Counted from the stretch's first letter, positions 9,852 to 19,012 are shown. The stretch: 64,000 bases of DNA from Micromonospora chokoriensis (GCF_000718555.1 NZ_JOAN01000011.1:124001-188000); one strand, 5' to 3'. Made by a program: numbers and translations. The notes: a model not told the origin generated them from the letters alone.

Positions 9852-10742
9852 GTGAAGATGCACGCCGATCAGGTGGACGTGAGCGTGGACGTGGTCTCCG
9901 CGCTGGTGGCCGAGCAGTTTCCCCAATGGCGGGGCCTGCCGATCCGGCCGCTGACCTCGACCGGCACCGTGAACGCCCTGTTCCGGCTCGGCCCGGACGT
10001 CGTGCTGCGGTTTCCGCTGCTCCCCTCGGCCAATCCCGAGCTGCGTGCCGAGCTGCGGCGCGAGCAGGAGTACGCAGTCCTGCTCGCCGCGCACCTGCCG
10101 GTCGAGGTGCCCGAACCGCTCGGCCTCGGCGAGCCGGGCGACGGTTACCCCGGGCCGTGGACGGCGTACCAGTTCATTGCGGGGGAGACGGCCCAGCTCG
10201 GCCGGATCGGGGACCTCGACGACTTCGCCGGTGACCTGGCCGGTGTGGTGACGGCCCTGCGCGGCATCGACACCGGCGGGCGGGTCTGGCCGGGGGTCGG
10301 GCGTGGCGGGCCCCTGGCCGCCGAGGACGCCGACGTGCGGGCCGCACTCGCGGTCAGCGGCGCGCTCACCGACACCGCCGCGCTAGCCGAGGTGTGGCAA
10401 CGGTGCCGGGACGCGCGCCGCGACGACCTCGCCGACGGGTGGATCCACGGCGACCTGATGCCGGGCAACCTCCTGGTCCGCGATGGCCGGCTGGTCGCCG
10501 TCATCGACCTGGGCACGGTCGGCGTGGGCGACCCCGCGGTGGACCTGATGCCGGCGTGGAACATGCTCGACGCCGGGTCGCGGGAGACGTACCGGCGGGC
10601 GTTGGGCGTGGACGACGCAACCTGGGAGCGCGGGCGGGGCTGGGCGCTGGAGCAGGCGATCAACGCGTTGCCCTACTACGTCGAGACCAACCTGGTGATG
10701 GCCGCGATCGCCCGACGCACCCTGCGGGCCGTACTCGAATGA
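9852..10742 (+). CDS. Aminoglycoside phosphotransferase (APH)-family kinase
   Basis: A 296-residue small-molecule kinase of the APH/choline-kinase fold. The catalytic loop WIHGDLMPGNLLV and the Mg-binding IDLGTVGVGDPAVDL segment lie near residues 197-240. The N-terminal ATP lobe shows VVLRFPLLPSANPEL. The GTG at 9852 is used here; an in-frame ATG at 9858 is equally possible. The substrate is unknown: these genes are common in actinobacteria and most do not confer drug resistance. A small unknown gene follows after 24 bp. Confidence 0.82.
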   Translation: MKMHADQVDVSVDVVSALVAEQFPQWRGLPIRPLTSTGTVNALFRLGPDVVLRFPLLPSANPELRAELRREQEYAVLLAAHLPVEVPEPLGLGEPGDGYPGPWTAYQFIAGETAQLGRIGDLDDFAGDLAGVVTALRGIDTGGRVWPGVGRGGPLAAEDADVRAALAVSGALTDTAALAEVWQRCRDARRDDLADGWIHGDLMPGNLLVRDGRLVAVIDLGTVGVGDPAVDLMPAWNMLDAGSRETYRRALGVDDATWERGRGWALEQAINALPYYVETNLVMAAIARRTLRAVLE

Positions 10743-10766
10743 GCCCCGTCGCGTACCGTCGGCGTC

Positions 10767-11234
10767 GTGAGTGAGCCGGACGGCCGGACGTGGCGGGAGC
10801 AGCAGCAACAGGCGGTGCGGGCGCACGCCGACGCGGACGCGCGGCGGCGGGCCGCCGAGCAGGCCGAGGCGGCGAAGCTGGTGGCCTGGTTCGTGGCCGA
10901 GGCGACCCGGCGAGGGCTGCGCACCACCCGGCTGATCGCCCGGGGTTACGACGGGCGCGGGCGCTACCGGACCAGGCTGACCGGCTGGTACGTCGACCGG
11001 GCCGAGACCCGGGCGGTGGACGTTGCCGGCCGGTTCCACCTGCTGACCGTGCCGGGCGGTCTGCGGGCCCGGCTGTTCGGCGCTGACCCGGAGCCCAGCC
11101 CGGCGCCGTTGGTGGTCGGGGCCGGTGGCCGCGACGGCGAGTCGATTCCTTTGCGGACGCTGCTCACCCGGTTACTTGACGACGGGACCGGCGAGCCAGA
11201 CCCCACCACCAGACCTGCTGCACCACGAGGGTGA
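10767..11234 (+). CDS. Hypothetical protein with charged, helical N-terminus
   Basis: A 155-residue protein of unknown function. Residues 8-45 are rich in Gln, Ala, Arg and Glu and probably form a long helix or coiled coil. The middle reads as a compact alpha/beta region (TRLIARGYDGRGRYR, LTGWYVDRAETRAV). It follows the APH-like kinase by 24 bp and may share its transcript. Its last 71 bp overlap, tail to tail, the 3' end of the DUF389 gene, and a rare TTA codon (11172-11174) falls inside the overlap. The C-terminus may therefore be less constrained. Confidence 0.6.
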   Translation: MSEPDGRTWREQQQQAVRAHADADARRRAAEQAEAAKLVAWFVAEATRRGLRTTRLIARGYDGRGRYRTRLTGWYVDRAETRAVDVAGRFHLLTVPGGLRARLFGADPEPSPAPLVVGAGGRDGESIPLRTLLTRLLDDGTGEPDPTTRPAAPRG

Positions 11235-12111
11235 GCAGTCCGGCCAGGACGATCGCACCCAGGTTGATCACCAGTTGGAGTGCCGAGCCGCCCGCTTCGT
11301 CCCACACTCCGTAGGCGGCGGCCACCGCCACGTTCGCCGCGGCCGGGACCGTGGTCACCGAGATCAGCACCCCGACCAGGCTGCCGGACTTCTTCGACGT
11401 CAACGAGAGCATCCCGGCCACGCCGGCGAGTAGACCGACCACCCAGGACAGCGCGTCCGGCCGCCAGATGAAGTCGGTGAGCGGGCGTTCGGCGAGCAGC
11501 ATCTCCCGACTGACCAGGCCGGCTGCGGTCAGCGCCCAGGTGCTCAGCACGGTCGCCACCATGGCCGCCAGGAAGCCGACCACGAGAGCCTGCACCGAGC
11601 GGCCGATCACCCCGAGCCGGCGGCGCAGCAACGCCACGCACAGCGCGGCGAGGGGGCCGAACTCCGGACCGACGACCATCGCCCCGACGATGAGAATCGG
11701 CTGGTCCAGCAGCACCCCGATGCCGGCGATCATGGTGGCCACCACGATCAGCACGAGGTACGTGCCGGACAGTTCCGTCTGCTCGCCGGTCTTCGCGGCG
11801 ATCTCGTCCCAGACCACCGCGTCCGCGCCACTGCCCGGTGCCCGGTCCGCCGCCCGGTCGGCCGCTGCGGAGATGGTCAGCTCAACGTCCTCGGCGGCGA
11901 TGCCGCCGCTGGTGTCCACGCCGATCCGCCGCAACTCCCGCAGCACGCGGTCGGCGCTTTCCCGCACCACGTCGCAGAGGATGAGATCACCCTGCGGTTG
12001 CCGGGCGGCACCAGGCAGCACGGCGAGGTGAGTCACCCCCGCCTCTGCGGAGAGCAGGTCGACGACCTCCGTCGACCTGCTCTCCGGGGCGATCACCCTC
12101 AGGTGCAGCAC
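11164..12111 (-). CDS. DUF389-family integral membrane protein
   Basis: A 315-residue protein. The N-terminal 90 residues form a soluble domain (LHLRVIAPESRSTEVVDLL, then GDLILCDVVRESADRVLREL) as in DUF389 proteins. The rest is hydrophobic with about six membrane spans from residue 118 onward, including the conserved ILIVGAMVVGPEFGPLAAL segment. The molecular function of DUF389 is not known. The GTG start at 12111 has a GAGGGGG ribosome site. It is convergent with, and overlaps by 71 bp, the preceding small gene. Confidence 0.82.
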   Translation of the reverse strand: MLHLRVIAPESRSTEVVDLLSAEAGVTHLAVLPGAARQPQGDLILCDVVRESADRVLRELRRIGVDTSGGIAAEDVELTISAAADRAADRAPGSGADAVVWDEIAAKTGEQTELSGTYLVLIVVATMIAGIGVLLDQPILIVGAMVVGPEFGPLAALCVALLRRRLGVIGRSVQALVVGFLAAMVATVLSTWALTAAGLVSREMLLAERPLTDFIWRPDALSWVVGLLAGVAGMLSLTSKKSGSLVGVLISVTTVPAAANVAVAAAYGVWDEAGGSALQLVINLGAIVLAGLLTLVVQQVWWWGLARRSRRQVTG

Positions 12112-12240
12112 GCGCCATCCCCCTCGCAGGTCCGGCCGTTTCTTCCCTCACTCGCCGGTCGCCGCGACTCTACAGCTCGCCCCGTCGAGGCCAGGAACTG
12201 CACAAGGCCGAGGTCACAAGGTGCCGGTGCTACACCGAGG

Positions 12241-13482
12241 TCATCGCCGCCGGTGGCTCTCCACCGCCTCGCACAGCGCCCGCTCGACCCGCTCGGCGCC
12301 CGCGGCGACGGAGAAGACCCGGTCGTAGTGCACCCGGCCGGCCTGGCCGAGCAGCTCGAGCTTCTCCCGGCCCAGGTCGCAGAGTTCCCGCAGGGCGTCG
12401 GCGATCGAGTCGGGGTCACCCGGTCGGGCGGTGATACCGGCGCCGCTGTCCCGCGCGACGGCGGCGGCGTCTCCCTCCGCGGCGACCAGCAGAGCACGTC
12501 CGGCGGCGAGGGTGGCCTGCACCTTGCTCGGCATCGTGTACGCCGACATGCCACCGGGTCGCAGGCTCACGTAGTGCGCGTCGCCGGTGGCCATCAGCGC
12601 CGGCATCCGTTCCCGGGGCACCCGCCCGAGGAAACGCACGTGTGTCGCGTTCGCCTCCTCGGCCCGGCGGCGCAGCCGCTCCTCGGTGGTGCCGGAGCCG
12701 GCGATCAGGCAGACCAGCCTCGGGTCGCGGATCCGGGCGCAGGCGTCGATGAGCGAGTCGAGCCCCTGCGCCTCGCCGAGCGTGCCGGCGTACACCAGCA
12801 CCACCTGGTCCTCGCGGAGCCCGAGTTCGGCGCGGAGGTTCGTGCCGCCCGAATGAGGTGTCTCGTCGGCCCACACCGGAATGTGGACGAGCTTCTCCCG
12901 GGGCACGCCCCGGCTGGCGAGCAGGTCGGCGGCGCCGGGCGAGACGTACGCGACCCGGCCGGCGCTGCGGTACATCCCACCGCACCAGCCGGCCATGCCC
13001 CGCTCGATCATCCGCGACACCCGGTCGGTGCCGATGAAGCCACTGGCCAGCGCGCTGTCGGGCCACAGGTCCAGGACGTGCAGCAGCACCGGCACCCGCT
13101 GCACGTACCGGGTGAACCACATCGGCAGGGCGACGCTGATCGGTGAGTTTCCGACCCAGAGAGCGTCCAGGCCGCGCAGGGCTGGCGTACCGGAGACCAG
13201 GGCGGAGGCGGCGAACGAGCCGTAGTTCGCCATCCGCCGCAGCGCGGAGCGGTCATGGCTGGGATAGAGGGCCACCCGACGGATCTTGGTCGTCCCGTCG
13301 ACCTCGTCGAGGCGGCGGGTCACCCGGTAGCCGGGCGCCAGCTCGCCGGTCGGGTAGTTGGGGAAGCCGGTCAGGACCTGGACCTCGTGCCCTCGGCCGG
13401 CGAGGGCCCGGGCGAGCATCCCAGGGAGCGCGGCGGCGCCCGGCTCCGGGTCGAACCACTGGGTGAGCAGGCCGATCCGCAT
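12241..13482 (-). CDS. GT4 glycosyltransferase, WbuB/WcaI-like
   Basis: A 413-residue GT-B glycosyltransferase and the last gene of a three-gene operon. The N-terminus (RIGLLTQWFDPEPGAAALPG, then VLTGFPNYPTGEL) is typical of the WbuB/WcaI branch, which in characterised systems includes N-acetyl-L-fucosamine transferases. The C-terminal nucleotide-sugar half carries LVYAGTLGEAQGLDSLI and a degenerate EX7E region. I start at ATG 13482, just after a GAGGTGAGG ribosome site that overlaps the stop of the upstream epimerase; an open extension further upstream has no homology. It probably adds a 6-deoxy-aminosugar to the lipid-linked unit. Confidence 0.82.
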   Translation of the reverse strand: MRIGLLTQWFDPEPGAAALPGMLARALAGRGHEVQVLTGFPNYPTGELAPGYRVTRRLDEVDGTTKIRRVALYPSHDRSALRRMANYGSFAASALVSGTPALRGLDALWVGNSPISVALPMWFTRYVQRVPVLLHVLDLWPDSALASGFIGTDRVSRMIERGMAGWCGGMYRSAGRVAYVSPGAADLLASRGVPREKLVHIPVWADETPHSGGTNLRAELGLREDQVVLVYAGTLGEAQGLDSLIDACARIRDPRLVCLIAGSGTTEERLRRRAEEANATHVRFLGRVPRERMPALMATGDAHYVSLRPGGMSAYTMPSKVQATLAAGRALLVAAEGDAAAVARDSGAGITARPGDPDSIADALRELCDLGREKLELLGQAGRVHYDRVFSVAAGAERVERALCEAVESHRRR

Positions 13483-13487
13483 GCGCC

Positions 13488-14414
13488 TCACCTCGCCGCT
13501 GAGCCGGCGACGGGGCGGGCGGACTGCTCGCCGTCGGCCTGCCACAGCGTGGTCAGCGACTCGCCGAGGTCGTACCCGGGCGCCCACCCGAGCACCCGGT
13601 TGGCGCGTTCGATGTCGGCGCACATCCAGGGCACCGCGGCCGAACGGCTGGCGTCCGGCGTGAAGCTGCCGTCCCGGATGCCACCGGTGAAGCCGGACAC
13701 CTCGGCCAGCAGCTGGACGACGTCACGCGTCGCCACCGCCCTTCCGCTGCCCACGTTGAAGACCCGCTCGGGCCCCGGCCGGCAGCGCGCCGCCGCGAGG
13801 ACCGCCGAGGCGACGTCGCGCACGTCGACGAAGTCCCGGTACGTGTCGTGCAGGCCCACGGCGATCTCCCCCATTCCGGTGGCGACCGCCGACCTCACCA
13901 TCGCGGTCACCCGAGTGAGCACGTTGCCCGGTGGCATTCCCGGCCCGACCGGGTTGAAGATCCGCAGCACCACCGTGTCGAGCCGACCGGCTCCTGCCGC
14001 CAACTCCGCCAACCGGGTGGCGGCCAGGTGGCTGAGCCCGTACTCACTGACGGGTGTGCCCGGGTACTCCTCGCTGACGGCGAGGCCGTGCGGTACGGCG
14101 CCGTACTCGGCGGCCGAGCCGATCCGGATCAGGCGGGCTCCGGGGGCGGCGGCGGCCACCGCCTCGATCAGTTTCGCGGTGGCGACGACGTGCGCCTGCA
14201 CGAAGTCGTACCCGGTGCCGACGATCCGCCCGGCCGCCGTCACCACCACGTCCGGTCGCTCCCGGGCGACGAGCGCGGTCAGGTCGCGCAGCTCGATGCG
14301 GACCAGGTCACACTCCGCGCGGGTGATCGACCGGACGGTGCTGTGTGCGGCCAGCGCCGCCCGGATGTGCCGGCCGAGGAATCCGTCGGCGCCCAGGAGT
14401 AGGACCCGGTTCAT
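13488..14414 (-). CDS. NAD-dependent epimerase/dehydratase (extended SDR)
   Basis: A 308-residue nucleotide-sugar SDR. The NAD motif is LLGADGFLGRH at residues 5-15. Serine and tyrosine positions are RIGSAAEYG and then YGLSHLAATR, so the YxxxK motif reads YGLSH with His at the Lys position. That is unusual for an active SDR and leaves its activity uncertain. Its ATG overlaps the stop of the upstream sugar-phosphate transferase by 4 bp (ATGA), and the GT4 gene follows after 5 bp. The product sugar cannot be named. Confidence 0.78.
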   Translation of the reverse strand: MNRVLLLGADGFLGRHIRAALAAHSTVRSITRAECDLVRIELRDLTALVARERPDVVVTAAGRIVGTGYDFVQAHVVATAKLIEAVAAAAPGARLIRIGSAAEYGAVPHGLAVSEEYPGTPVSEYGLSHLAATRLAELAAGAGRLDTVVLRIFNPVGPGMPPGNVLTRVTAMVRSAVATGMGEIAVGLHDTYRDFVDVRDVASAVLAAARCRPGPERVFNVGSGRAVATRDVVQLLAEVSGFTGGIRDGSFTPDASRSAAVPWMCADIERANRVLGWAPGYDLGESLTTLWQADGEQSARPVAGSAAR

Positions 14415-15151
14415 CGTCGGTGAGCGGAGTCGTGGTCGGCGGTCGCCTGCGCCGGCGGGTTGCCGGTGAACTCGTGCCAGGTGGCCGCGCCCGGCGCGGA
14501 GATTCCCTTGCGGCCGAGCACCACCCAGATCGTGGCCAGGACGATCCGCAGGTCCAGCAGGAAGGAGCGACGGTCGACGTACTCGACGTCGTAGGCGAAC
14601 TTCGCGTCCCACTCCAATGAGTTGCGGCCACGCACCTGGGCCAGCCCGGTGATGCCGGGTCGCACGTCGTGCCGACGGGCCTGTTCGGCGTTGTAGAGGC
14701 TGAGGTAGCGGACGAGGTGCGGGCGGGGACCGACGACGCTCATCTCGCCCCGCAGCACGTTCCAGAACTCCGGCAACTCGTCGAGGCTGCTGGCCCGCAG
14801 CCAACGGCCCACCCGGGTCAGGCGATCCGCGTCGCTCACCAGCCCCCGGTCCGGGTCGGGGTGGCGCATGGTCCGGAACTTGACCACCTCGAACAGCTTG
14901 CCGTGCAGCCCGGGGCGGGTATGCCGAAACAGCACCGGACGCCCGTGCGCCAACAGCACGACCAGAGCCACCAGGGCCAGCACGGGAGCGCCGAGCAGCA
15001 GGACGAGAGAAGCGCCGAGCACGTCGAGGAGCCGCTTCCAGCGATCGTACGGCCGCTGGGTCGTAGTGCCGTCCCGAGGTGTTTCCTGACCGTTCGCCGG
15101 GCCGGAATCACCGGCGCGCACGTGCGCCGCGTGGAGAGCAACTTTTGACAT
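14411..15151 (-). CDS. Initiating sugar-phosphate transferase (WcaJ/RfbP C-domain type)
   Basis: A 246-residue polyprenyl-phosphate hexose- or HexNAc-1-phosphate transferase of the short, PglC-like kind. One reentrant or transmembrane helix (LLDVLGASLVLLLGAPVLAL) is followed by the catalytic block: KFRTMRHPDPDRG, then SLDELPEFWNVLRGEMSVVG, then PRPHL and PGITGLAQVRGR. It loads the first sugar onto undecaprenyl phosphate and so starts the repeat unit. It heads the leftward operon, which begins at the 265-bp divergent promoter region shared with the CapE-like gene. Confidence 0.9.
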   Translation of the reverse strand: MSKVALHAAHVRAGDSGPANGQETPRDGTTTQRPYDRWKRLLDVLGASLVLLLGAPVLALVALVVLLAHGRPVLFRHTRPGLHGKLFEVVKFRTMRHPDPDRGLVSDADRLTRVGRWLRASSLDELPEFWNVLRGEMSVVGPRPHLVRYLSLYNAEQARRHDVRPGITGLAQVRGRNSLEWDAKFAYDVEYVDRRSFLLDLRIVLATIWVVLGRKGISAPGAATWHEFTGNPPAQATADHDSAHRR

Positions 15152-15416
15152 GGAGTACGCATACCACCTTTCCAGAGCACCAACTCCGTCTTTAGCGCTA
15201 ACGACTAGCGGCGCGTCGACAATGGGGGGCCGAACGGCTACTTCGGCAACGCCGAGCGATGTTCGCGTATGTCGACACGGCATCCATGAACAGCGAACGC
15301 GATTCGATTTCCGTTTAACGGAAGAGGCAACAGCATCTCTTATGCAAGCGTAGGGTCGCGTTCGATGAGAATCCGATTCCCGAGGACGGCACCCCGGGAA
15401 ACAGGCAGGAGAAGAT
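15152..15416. promoter_or_regulatory. Divergent promoter region of the polysaccharide locus
   Basis: This 265-bp gap separates the leftward initiating-transferase operon from the rightward CapE-like operon. It is visibly richer in A and T than the surrounding coding DNA (TTTAGCGCTAACGACTAG, TCTCTTATGCAAGC). It contains the exact 15-bp palindrome at 15309-15323. It presumably holds both promoters; no clear -35/-10 pair can be assigned by eye. Confidence 0.6.
15309..15323. promoter_or_regulatory. Palindrome, candidate operator
   Basis: TTCCGTTTAACGGAA has two perfect 7-bp arms around one T. It sits about 95 bp upstream of the CapE-like gene, in an AT-richer stretch. Size and symmetry suit a dimeric repressor, but no regulator gene is adjacent. 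Confidence 0.4.
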
Positions 15417-16460
15417 GTGGTTTCCTCGCTTTCGGACCGGCGATTCCTGATCACCGGTGGCACCGGATCCTTCGGCCAGACGATGGTCACCCGACTGCTC
15501 GACGCCGGCGCCGCCGAGGTGCGCGTACTCAGCCGTGACGAGTCGAAACAGGACGCGATGCGGCACCGCCTCGGTGACGACCGGGTCCGCTACTACGTCG
15601 GTGACGTCCGGGACTACGACAGCGTCTTCAAGGCCGCGCGGGGAATGGAGTTCGTCTTTCACGCCGCGGCTCTCAAGCAGGTGCCCTCCTGCGAGTTCTT
15701 CCCCCTGGAGGCCGTCCGCACCAATGTGCTGGGCAGCGCGAACGTCGTGGACGCGTGCGAGCGTGTCGGCGTCGAGGCGCTGGTGCTGCTGAGCACCGAC
15801 AAGGCCGTCTATCCGGTCAACGCGATGGGCATGTCCAAGGCCCTCATGGAGAAGGTCGCGCAGGCCCACTCCCGCAACAACCCCGGAGCCCGGACCAGAG
15901 TCTGCTGCGTGCGCTACGGCAATGTCATGTACTCGCGCGGATCGGTGATCCCGCTGTTCATCGACCAGATCCTGCGGGGCGGGCTGCCGACGGTCACCGA
16001 GCCGTCGATGACCCGGTTCCTGATGTCCCTGCCGCAGTCGGTCGACCTCGTGGAGCACGCCTTCCGGTACGGCCAGCCGGGTGACGTCTTCATCCGCAAG
16101 GCCGACGCCTGCACCATCGGCGATCTGGCCACCGCGCTGTGCAACCTGTTCCGGGTGCCGGCGAAGTTCAACGTGCTCGGCATCCGGCACGGCGAGAAGC
16201 TGTACGAGACCCTGGCCAGCCGCGAGGAGCTGGCCCACGTCGAGGATCTCGGCGAGTTCCTCCGGGTGCCGGTGGACAGCCGTGACCTCAACTACTCCCT
16301 CTACTTCGAGGAGGGCGACGTCGAGGGCGGCAACATGGCCGACTTCCACTCGCACAACGCCCGACGGCTGTCCGTACCGGAGATCGAGGCGCTGCTGCTG
16401 ACGCTGCCCGAGGTACGGGCGCAGGTCGAGGCCGCGGCGGCGGCGGTCGTAACGGCATGA
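15417..16460 (+). CDS. UDP-GlcNAc 4,6-dehydratase, inverting (CapE/WbjB/FnlA-like)
   Basis: A 347-residue SDR expected to convert UDP-GlcNAc to UDP-2-acetamido-2,6-dideoxy-4-hexulose with C5 inversion, the first step to L-FucNAc, L-RhaNAc or L-QuiNAc. The NAD motif is GGTGSFG (14-20). The catalytic region is STDKA (D128, K129), then M137-x-x-x-K141, the Met-for-Tyr version known from CapE. FHAAALKQVP and NVMYSRGSVIP are family blocks. The GTG start has an AGGAG ribosome site 5 bp upstream. The next gene's ATG overlaps this stop. Confidence 0.87.
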   Translation: MVSSLSDRRFLITGGTGSFGQTMVTRLLDAGAAEVRVLSRDESKQDAMRHRLGDDRVRYYVGDVRDYDSVFKAARGMEFVFHAAALKQVPSCEFFPLEAVRTNVLGSANVVDACERVGVEALVLLSTDKAVYPVNAMGMSKALMEKVAQAHSRNNPGARTRVCCVRYGNVMYSRGSVIPLFIDQILRGGLPTVTEPSMTRFLMSLPQSVDLVEHAFRYGQPGDVFIRKADACTIGDLATALCNLFRVPAKFNVLGIRHGEKLYETLASREELAHVEDLGEFLRVPVDSRDLNYSLYFEEGDVEGGNMADFHSHNARRLSVPEIEALLLTLPEVRAQVEAAAAAVVTA

Positions 16461-17449
16461 GCACCGGCCCCGGCGAGCGGCGACCGGAGCTGGTCCCCCG
16501 CCGACGCAGCGGCCCCGACGAGGAGGAGCCGCGCCCGACGCGACGCGTCCTCGTCGTCGGCGTCACCGGCATGCTCGGCCACGCGGTCATCCGCGAGCTC
16601 AGCGACGACCCGGACCTCGACGTGCACGGCGTCGCCCGGAGCATCGAGGACCGCGCGGGATGGTACCCGCAGCGCCTGCTCAGCCGGATCACCCCGGCCG
16701 TCGACGCGACCCGGTTCGGCCAGGTTCGGCAGCTCATCGACGACCTGCGACCGGACGTCGTGGTCAACTGCGTCGGCGTGATCAAGCAGCGGCCGGACGT
16801 GCAGGACGCGGTGCAGACGGTCACGCTCAACGCGCTCTTTCCCCATCTGCTCGCCGACGCCTGCGGGCAACTCGGCAGCCGCCTCATCCACGTCAGCACC
16901 GACTGCGTCTTCTCCGGCCGGCGGGGTGGCTACGTCGAGGACGACCTGCCCGACCCACCCGACCTCTACGGGCGGTCCAAGCTGCTGGGTGAGGCACGCG
17001 GGGTCTGCGCGCTCACCCTCCGCACCTCGATCATCGGACATGAGCTGGTGACGAACCGCTCACTTGTGGACTGGTTCCTCTCCCAGCGGGGGCAGGTGCG
17101 CGGGTTCACCCGGGCCATCTACAGCGGCGTGACGACAGTCGAGTTCGCCCGACTGCTCCGTACGGTGATCCTGCCCCGGCAGGATCTGACCGGGCTCTAC
17201 CACGTGGCCGCCGAGCCGATCACGAAGTACGACCTGCTCCGCCTGATCGCCGAGGTGTACGGGTGGCCCGGTGACATCGTGCCGGACGACGAGTTCGCCT
17301 GTGACCGATCGATGAACGCGGACGCCCTCGCCCACGCCACCGGCTATCGACCGCCGAGTTGGCCGGACATGATCCGGGCGATGCACACCGCCAGGGCCCG
17401 TTGGGCTGTCGAACCGGCCCAGCCGGGCCTACAGGACGCGCCTCGCTGA
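16457..17449 (+). CDS. RmlD-like sugar-nucleotide reductase (extended SDR)
   Basis: A 330-residue SDR of the dTDP-4-dehydrorhamnose reductase type. The NAD motif is VVGVTGMLGHAV (about 33-44), the Ser region is HVSTDCVFSGRRGGY, and the YxxxK is YGRSK. It follows the CapE-like dehydratase with a 4-bp overlap, so it most likely reduces that enzyme's 4-keto product. Unlike CapF/FnlB/WbjC, it has no room for a C-terminal cupin domain. That fits the WbvR-type reductase (UDP-L-RhaNAc branch) better than the FucNAc branch. The first 30 residues are charged and poorly conserved-looking. Confidence 0.78.
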   Translation: MSTGPGERRPELVPRRRSGPDEEEPRPTRRVLVVGVTGMLGHAVIRELSDDPDLDVHGVARSIEDRAGWYPQRLLSRITPAVDATRFGQVRQLIDDLRPDVVVNCVGVIKQRPDVQDAVQTVTLNALFPHLLADACGQLGSRLIHVSTDCVFSGRRGGYVEDDLPDPPDLYGRSKLLGEARGVCALTLRTSIIGHELVTNRSLVDWFLSQRGQVRGFTRAIYSGVTTVEFARLLRTVILPRQDLTGLYHVAAEPITKYDLLRLIAEVYGWPGDIVPDDEFACDRSMNADALAHATGYRPPSWPDMIRAMHTARARWAVEPAQPGLQDAPR

Positions 17450-17507
17450 GGGCGGACCACCCGACGACCGCCAGCAACGCCTGCGGCCGGAATTCAAAGG
17501 ACATCAC

Positions 17508-18977
17508 GTGGGAAACCGGATGGGCCAACTGGGCCTGCTCGTCGGCGCGACGTGTCTCGTGGTGGCCACCACCATCGCTGCCATCAACGTCCCGTTGATC
17601 GCGGGCGGGGTGGTGGCGCTGGTGCTGCTGCTCGCCTTCAGCCGGCGGGTGGACGGCTGGCAGTGGATGCTGGCCCTGACCATGGGGCTCCTGGTCTGCG
17701 CCTCGTCCAATGTGCCGGCCCTCGTCGAGGCCAGCTTCTACCCCCGGTACGCGGCGGTCGCCGGCCTGGTTGTCTGGGGGCTCTGCCTACCGGGCCGGAC
17801 GCCGTCGCGCACCGACGTCTGGACCCGCGTGTTCGTCGCCGCGCTCTGGGCGATGGCCGGCCTCGCCACAGTGAGCTCCACCTGGTCGGTGGTCCCGATG
17901 GAGACTCTTCAGCGAGGCGTCGCGCTGCTGCTGCTGGCCGCCCTGGTGCACGTACTCATTCGACGTCGGTGGCCCGACCGTACGGTCATGATGGCCGACC
18001 TGCGCGTGGTCTACCTTGTCCTCAGCGCGTCCATCGTGGTCAGCCTCGGCATCGGCTTCGCCGACGGCACGCTCGTCGCGGCGACCTCCAGCGTCGCGCG
18101 ATTCCAGGGCCTCTACAACAACCCGAACATGCTCGGCATCGTCTGCGCTCTGACGATCCCGCTGGGCTGGGCGGTCTACCGGCAGTCCCGGCGGCACGTC
18201 GCACTGCTGGGCATGGTGCCGGCCGCCGCCAGCCTCCTGCTGTCCCAGTCGCGCACCGCGCTGATCGCCGTGCTCGTCGGCGCGCTCTGGCTCGTGCTGC
18301 GCTACGGGCTCGGCCGGCTGGTCCGCCTGGCCGCGGGGGCGACCGCGCTTCTGCTGGTGGCGCACCTGCTCAACCTGCTGCCCACCATCTTCGCCGCACC
18401 CTGGATGCGCCAGTTCATCCTGCGCTTCACCGACCCCACCGGCGGTGATCTGTCCAACGGCCGGACCCAGATGTGGCAGGCGACCATCGACCTGTGGTGG
18501 CAGAACCGCCCCACGCTGGGCTTCGGGTACGCGTCGCGCAACCACCTGTTCGAGCTTGCCAGCGCCGACGAGTTCTTCGGGACCACCGGCGTCAGCGTGG
18601 TGCACAACAGCTACCTGCAGTTGCTGCTGGAGTTGGGCCTCGCCGCCGTGGTGCCGCTGGTGCTGCTGCTGGTGGCCGCCGGGCGGGTCGTGCTGCGGGC
18701 CCGGGTGCGCAGAGCCGACGCGGGTCTCGTCTGGCTCGTCGTCACCGGCCTGCTGATCCAGGTCACCGAATCGGCCATGTTCGGCACCGGCCAGGCGTAT
18801 CCGTACGTCTTCTGGACCGTGGTCGCCGCGGCGCTGCTGCATTTGCCGACCAAGCGGGACACCGTCGGCCGGGATGCCGCCGTCCGCGCCGACCTGCCCC
18901 ACACCGAGGCCCGCCAGCAGCGGGCCGGGATTTTCGACGACAAGGCGCCGCGCCGACCCGCCGCCGTGCTCCGCTGA
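17508..18977 (+). CDS. O-antigen ligase/polymerase (Wzy_C family) membrane protein
   Basis: A 489-residue polytopic protein with about 11 hydrophobic spans. The large loop region contains FQGLYNNPNMLGIVCALTIP, an LSQSRTALIA block and a GDLSNGRTQMWQ segment ahead of HNSYLQLLLELGL, all typical of Wzy/WaaL-type proteins. It should join undecaprenyl-linked repeat units outside the membrane. The GTG start has AAAGGA 6 bp upstream. It ends the rightward operon begun by the CapE-like gene. A second polymerase-like protein lies at 35963-37285. Confidence 0.8.
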   Translation: MGNRMGQLGLLVGATCLVVATTIAAINVPLIAGGVVALVLLLAFSRRVDGWQWMLALTMGLLVCASSNVPALVEASFYPRYAAVAGLVVWGLCLPGRTPSRTDVWTRVFVAALWAMAGLATVSSTWSVVPMETLQRGVALLLLAALVHVLIRRRWPDRTVMMADLRVVYLVLSASIVVSLGIGFADGTLVAATSSVARFQGLYNNPNMLGIVCALTIPLGWAVYRQSRRHVALLGMVPAAASLLLSQSRTALIAVLVGALWLVLRYGLGRLVRLAAGATALLLVAHLLNLLPTIFAAPWMRQFILRFTDPTGGDLSNGRTQMWQATIDLWWQNRPTLGFGYASRNHLFELASADEFFGTTGVSVVHNSYLQLLLELGLAAVVPLVLLLVAAGRVVLRARVRRADAGLVWLVVTGLLIQVTESAMFGTGQAYPYVFWTVVAAALLHLPTKRDTVGRDAAVRADLPHTEARQQRAGIFDDKAPRRPAAVLR

Positions 18978-19012
18978 CAGCCCGCGCACCGCGCGAACCC
19001 GGCTAGCGCCGG

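Noticed and set aside
9852..10742. Aminoglycoside-resistance gene.
   Set aside because: The APH-like fold is clear, but nothing links it to an antibiotic, and most such actinobacterial genes are uncharacterised kinases.
18999..19012. Small hairpin CCGGCTAGCGCCGG between convergent genes.
   Set aside because: The stem is only 5 bp; too weak to call a terminator.
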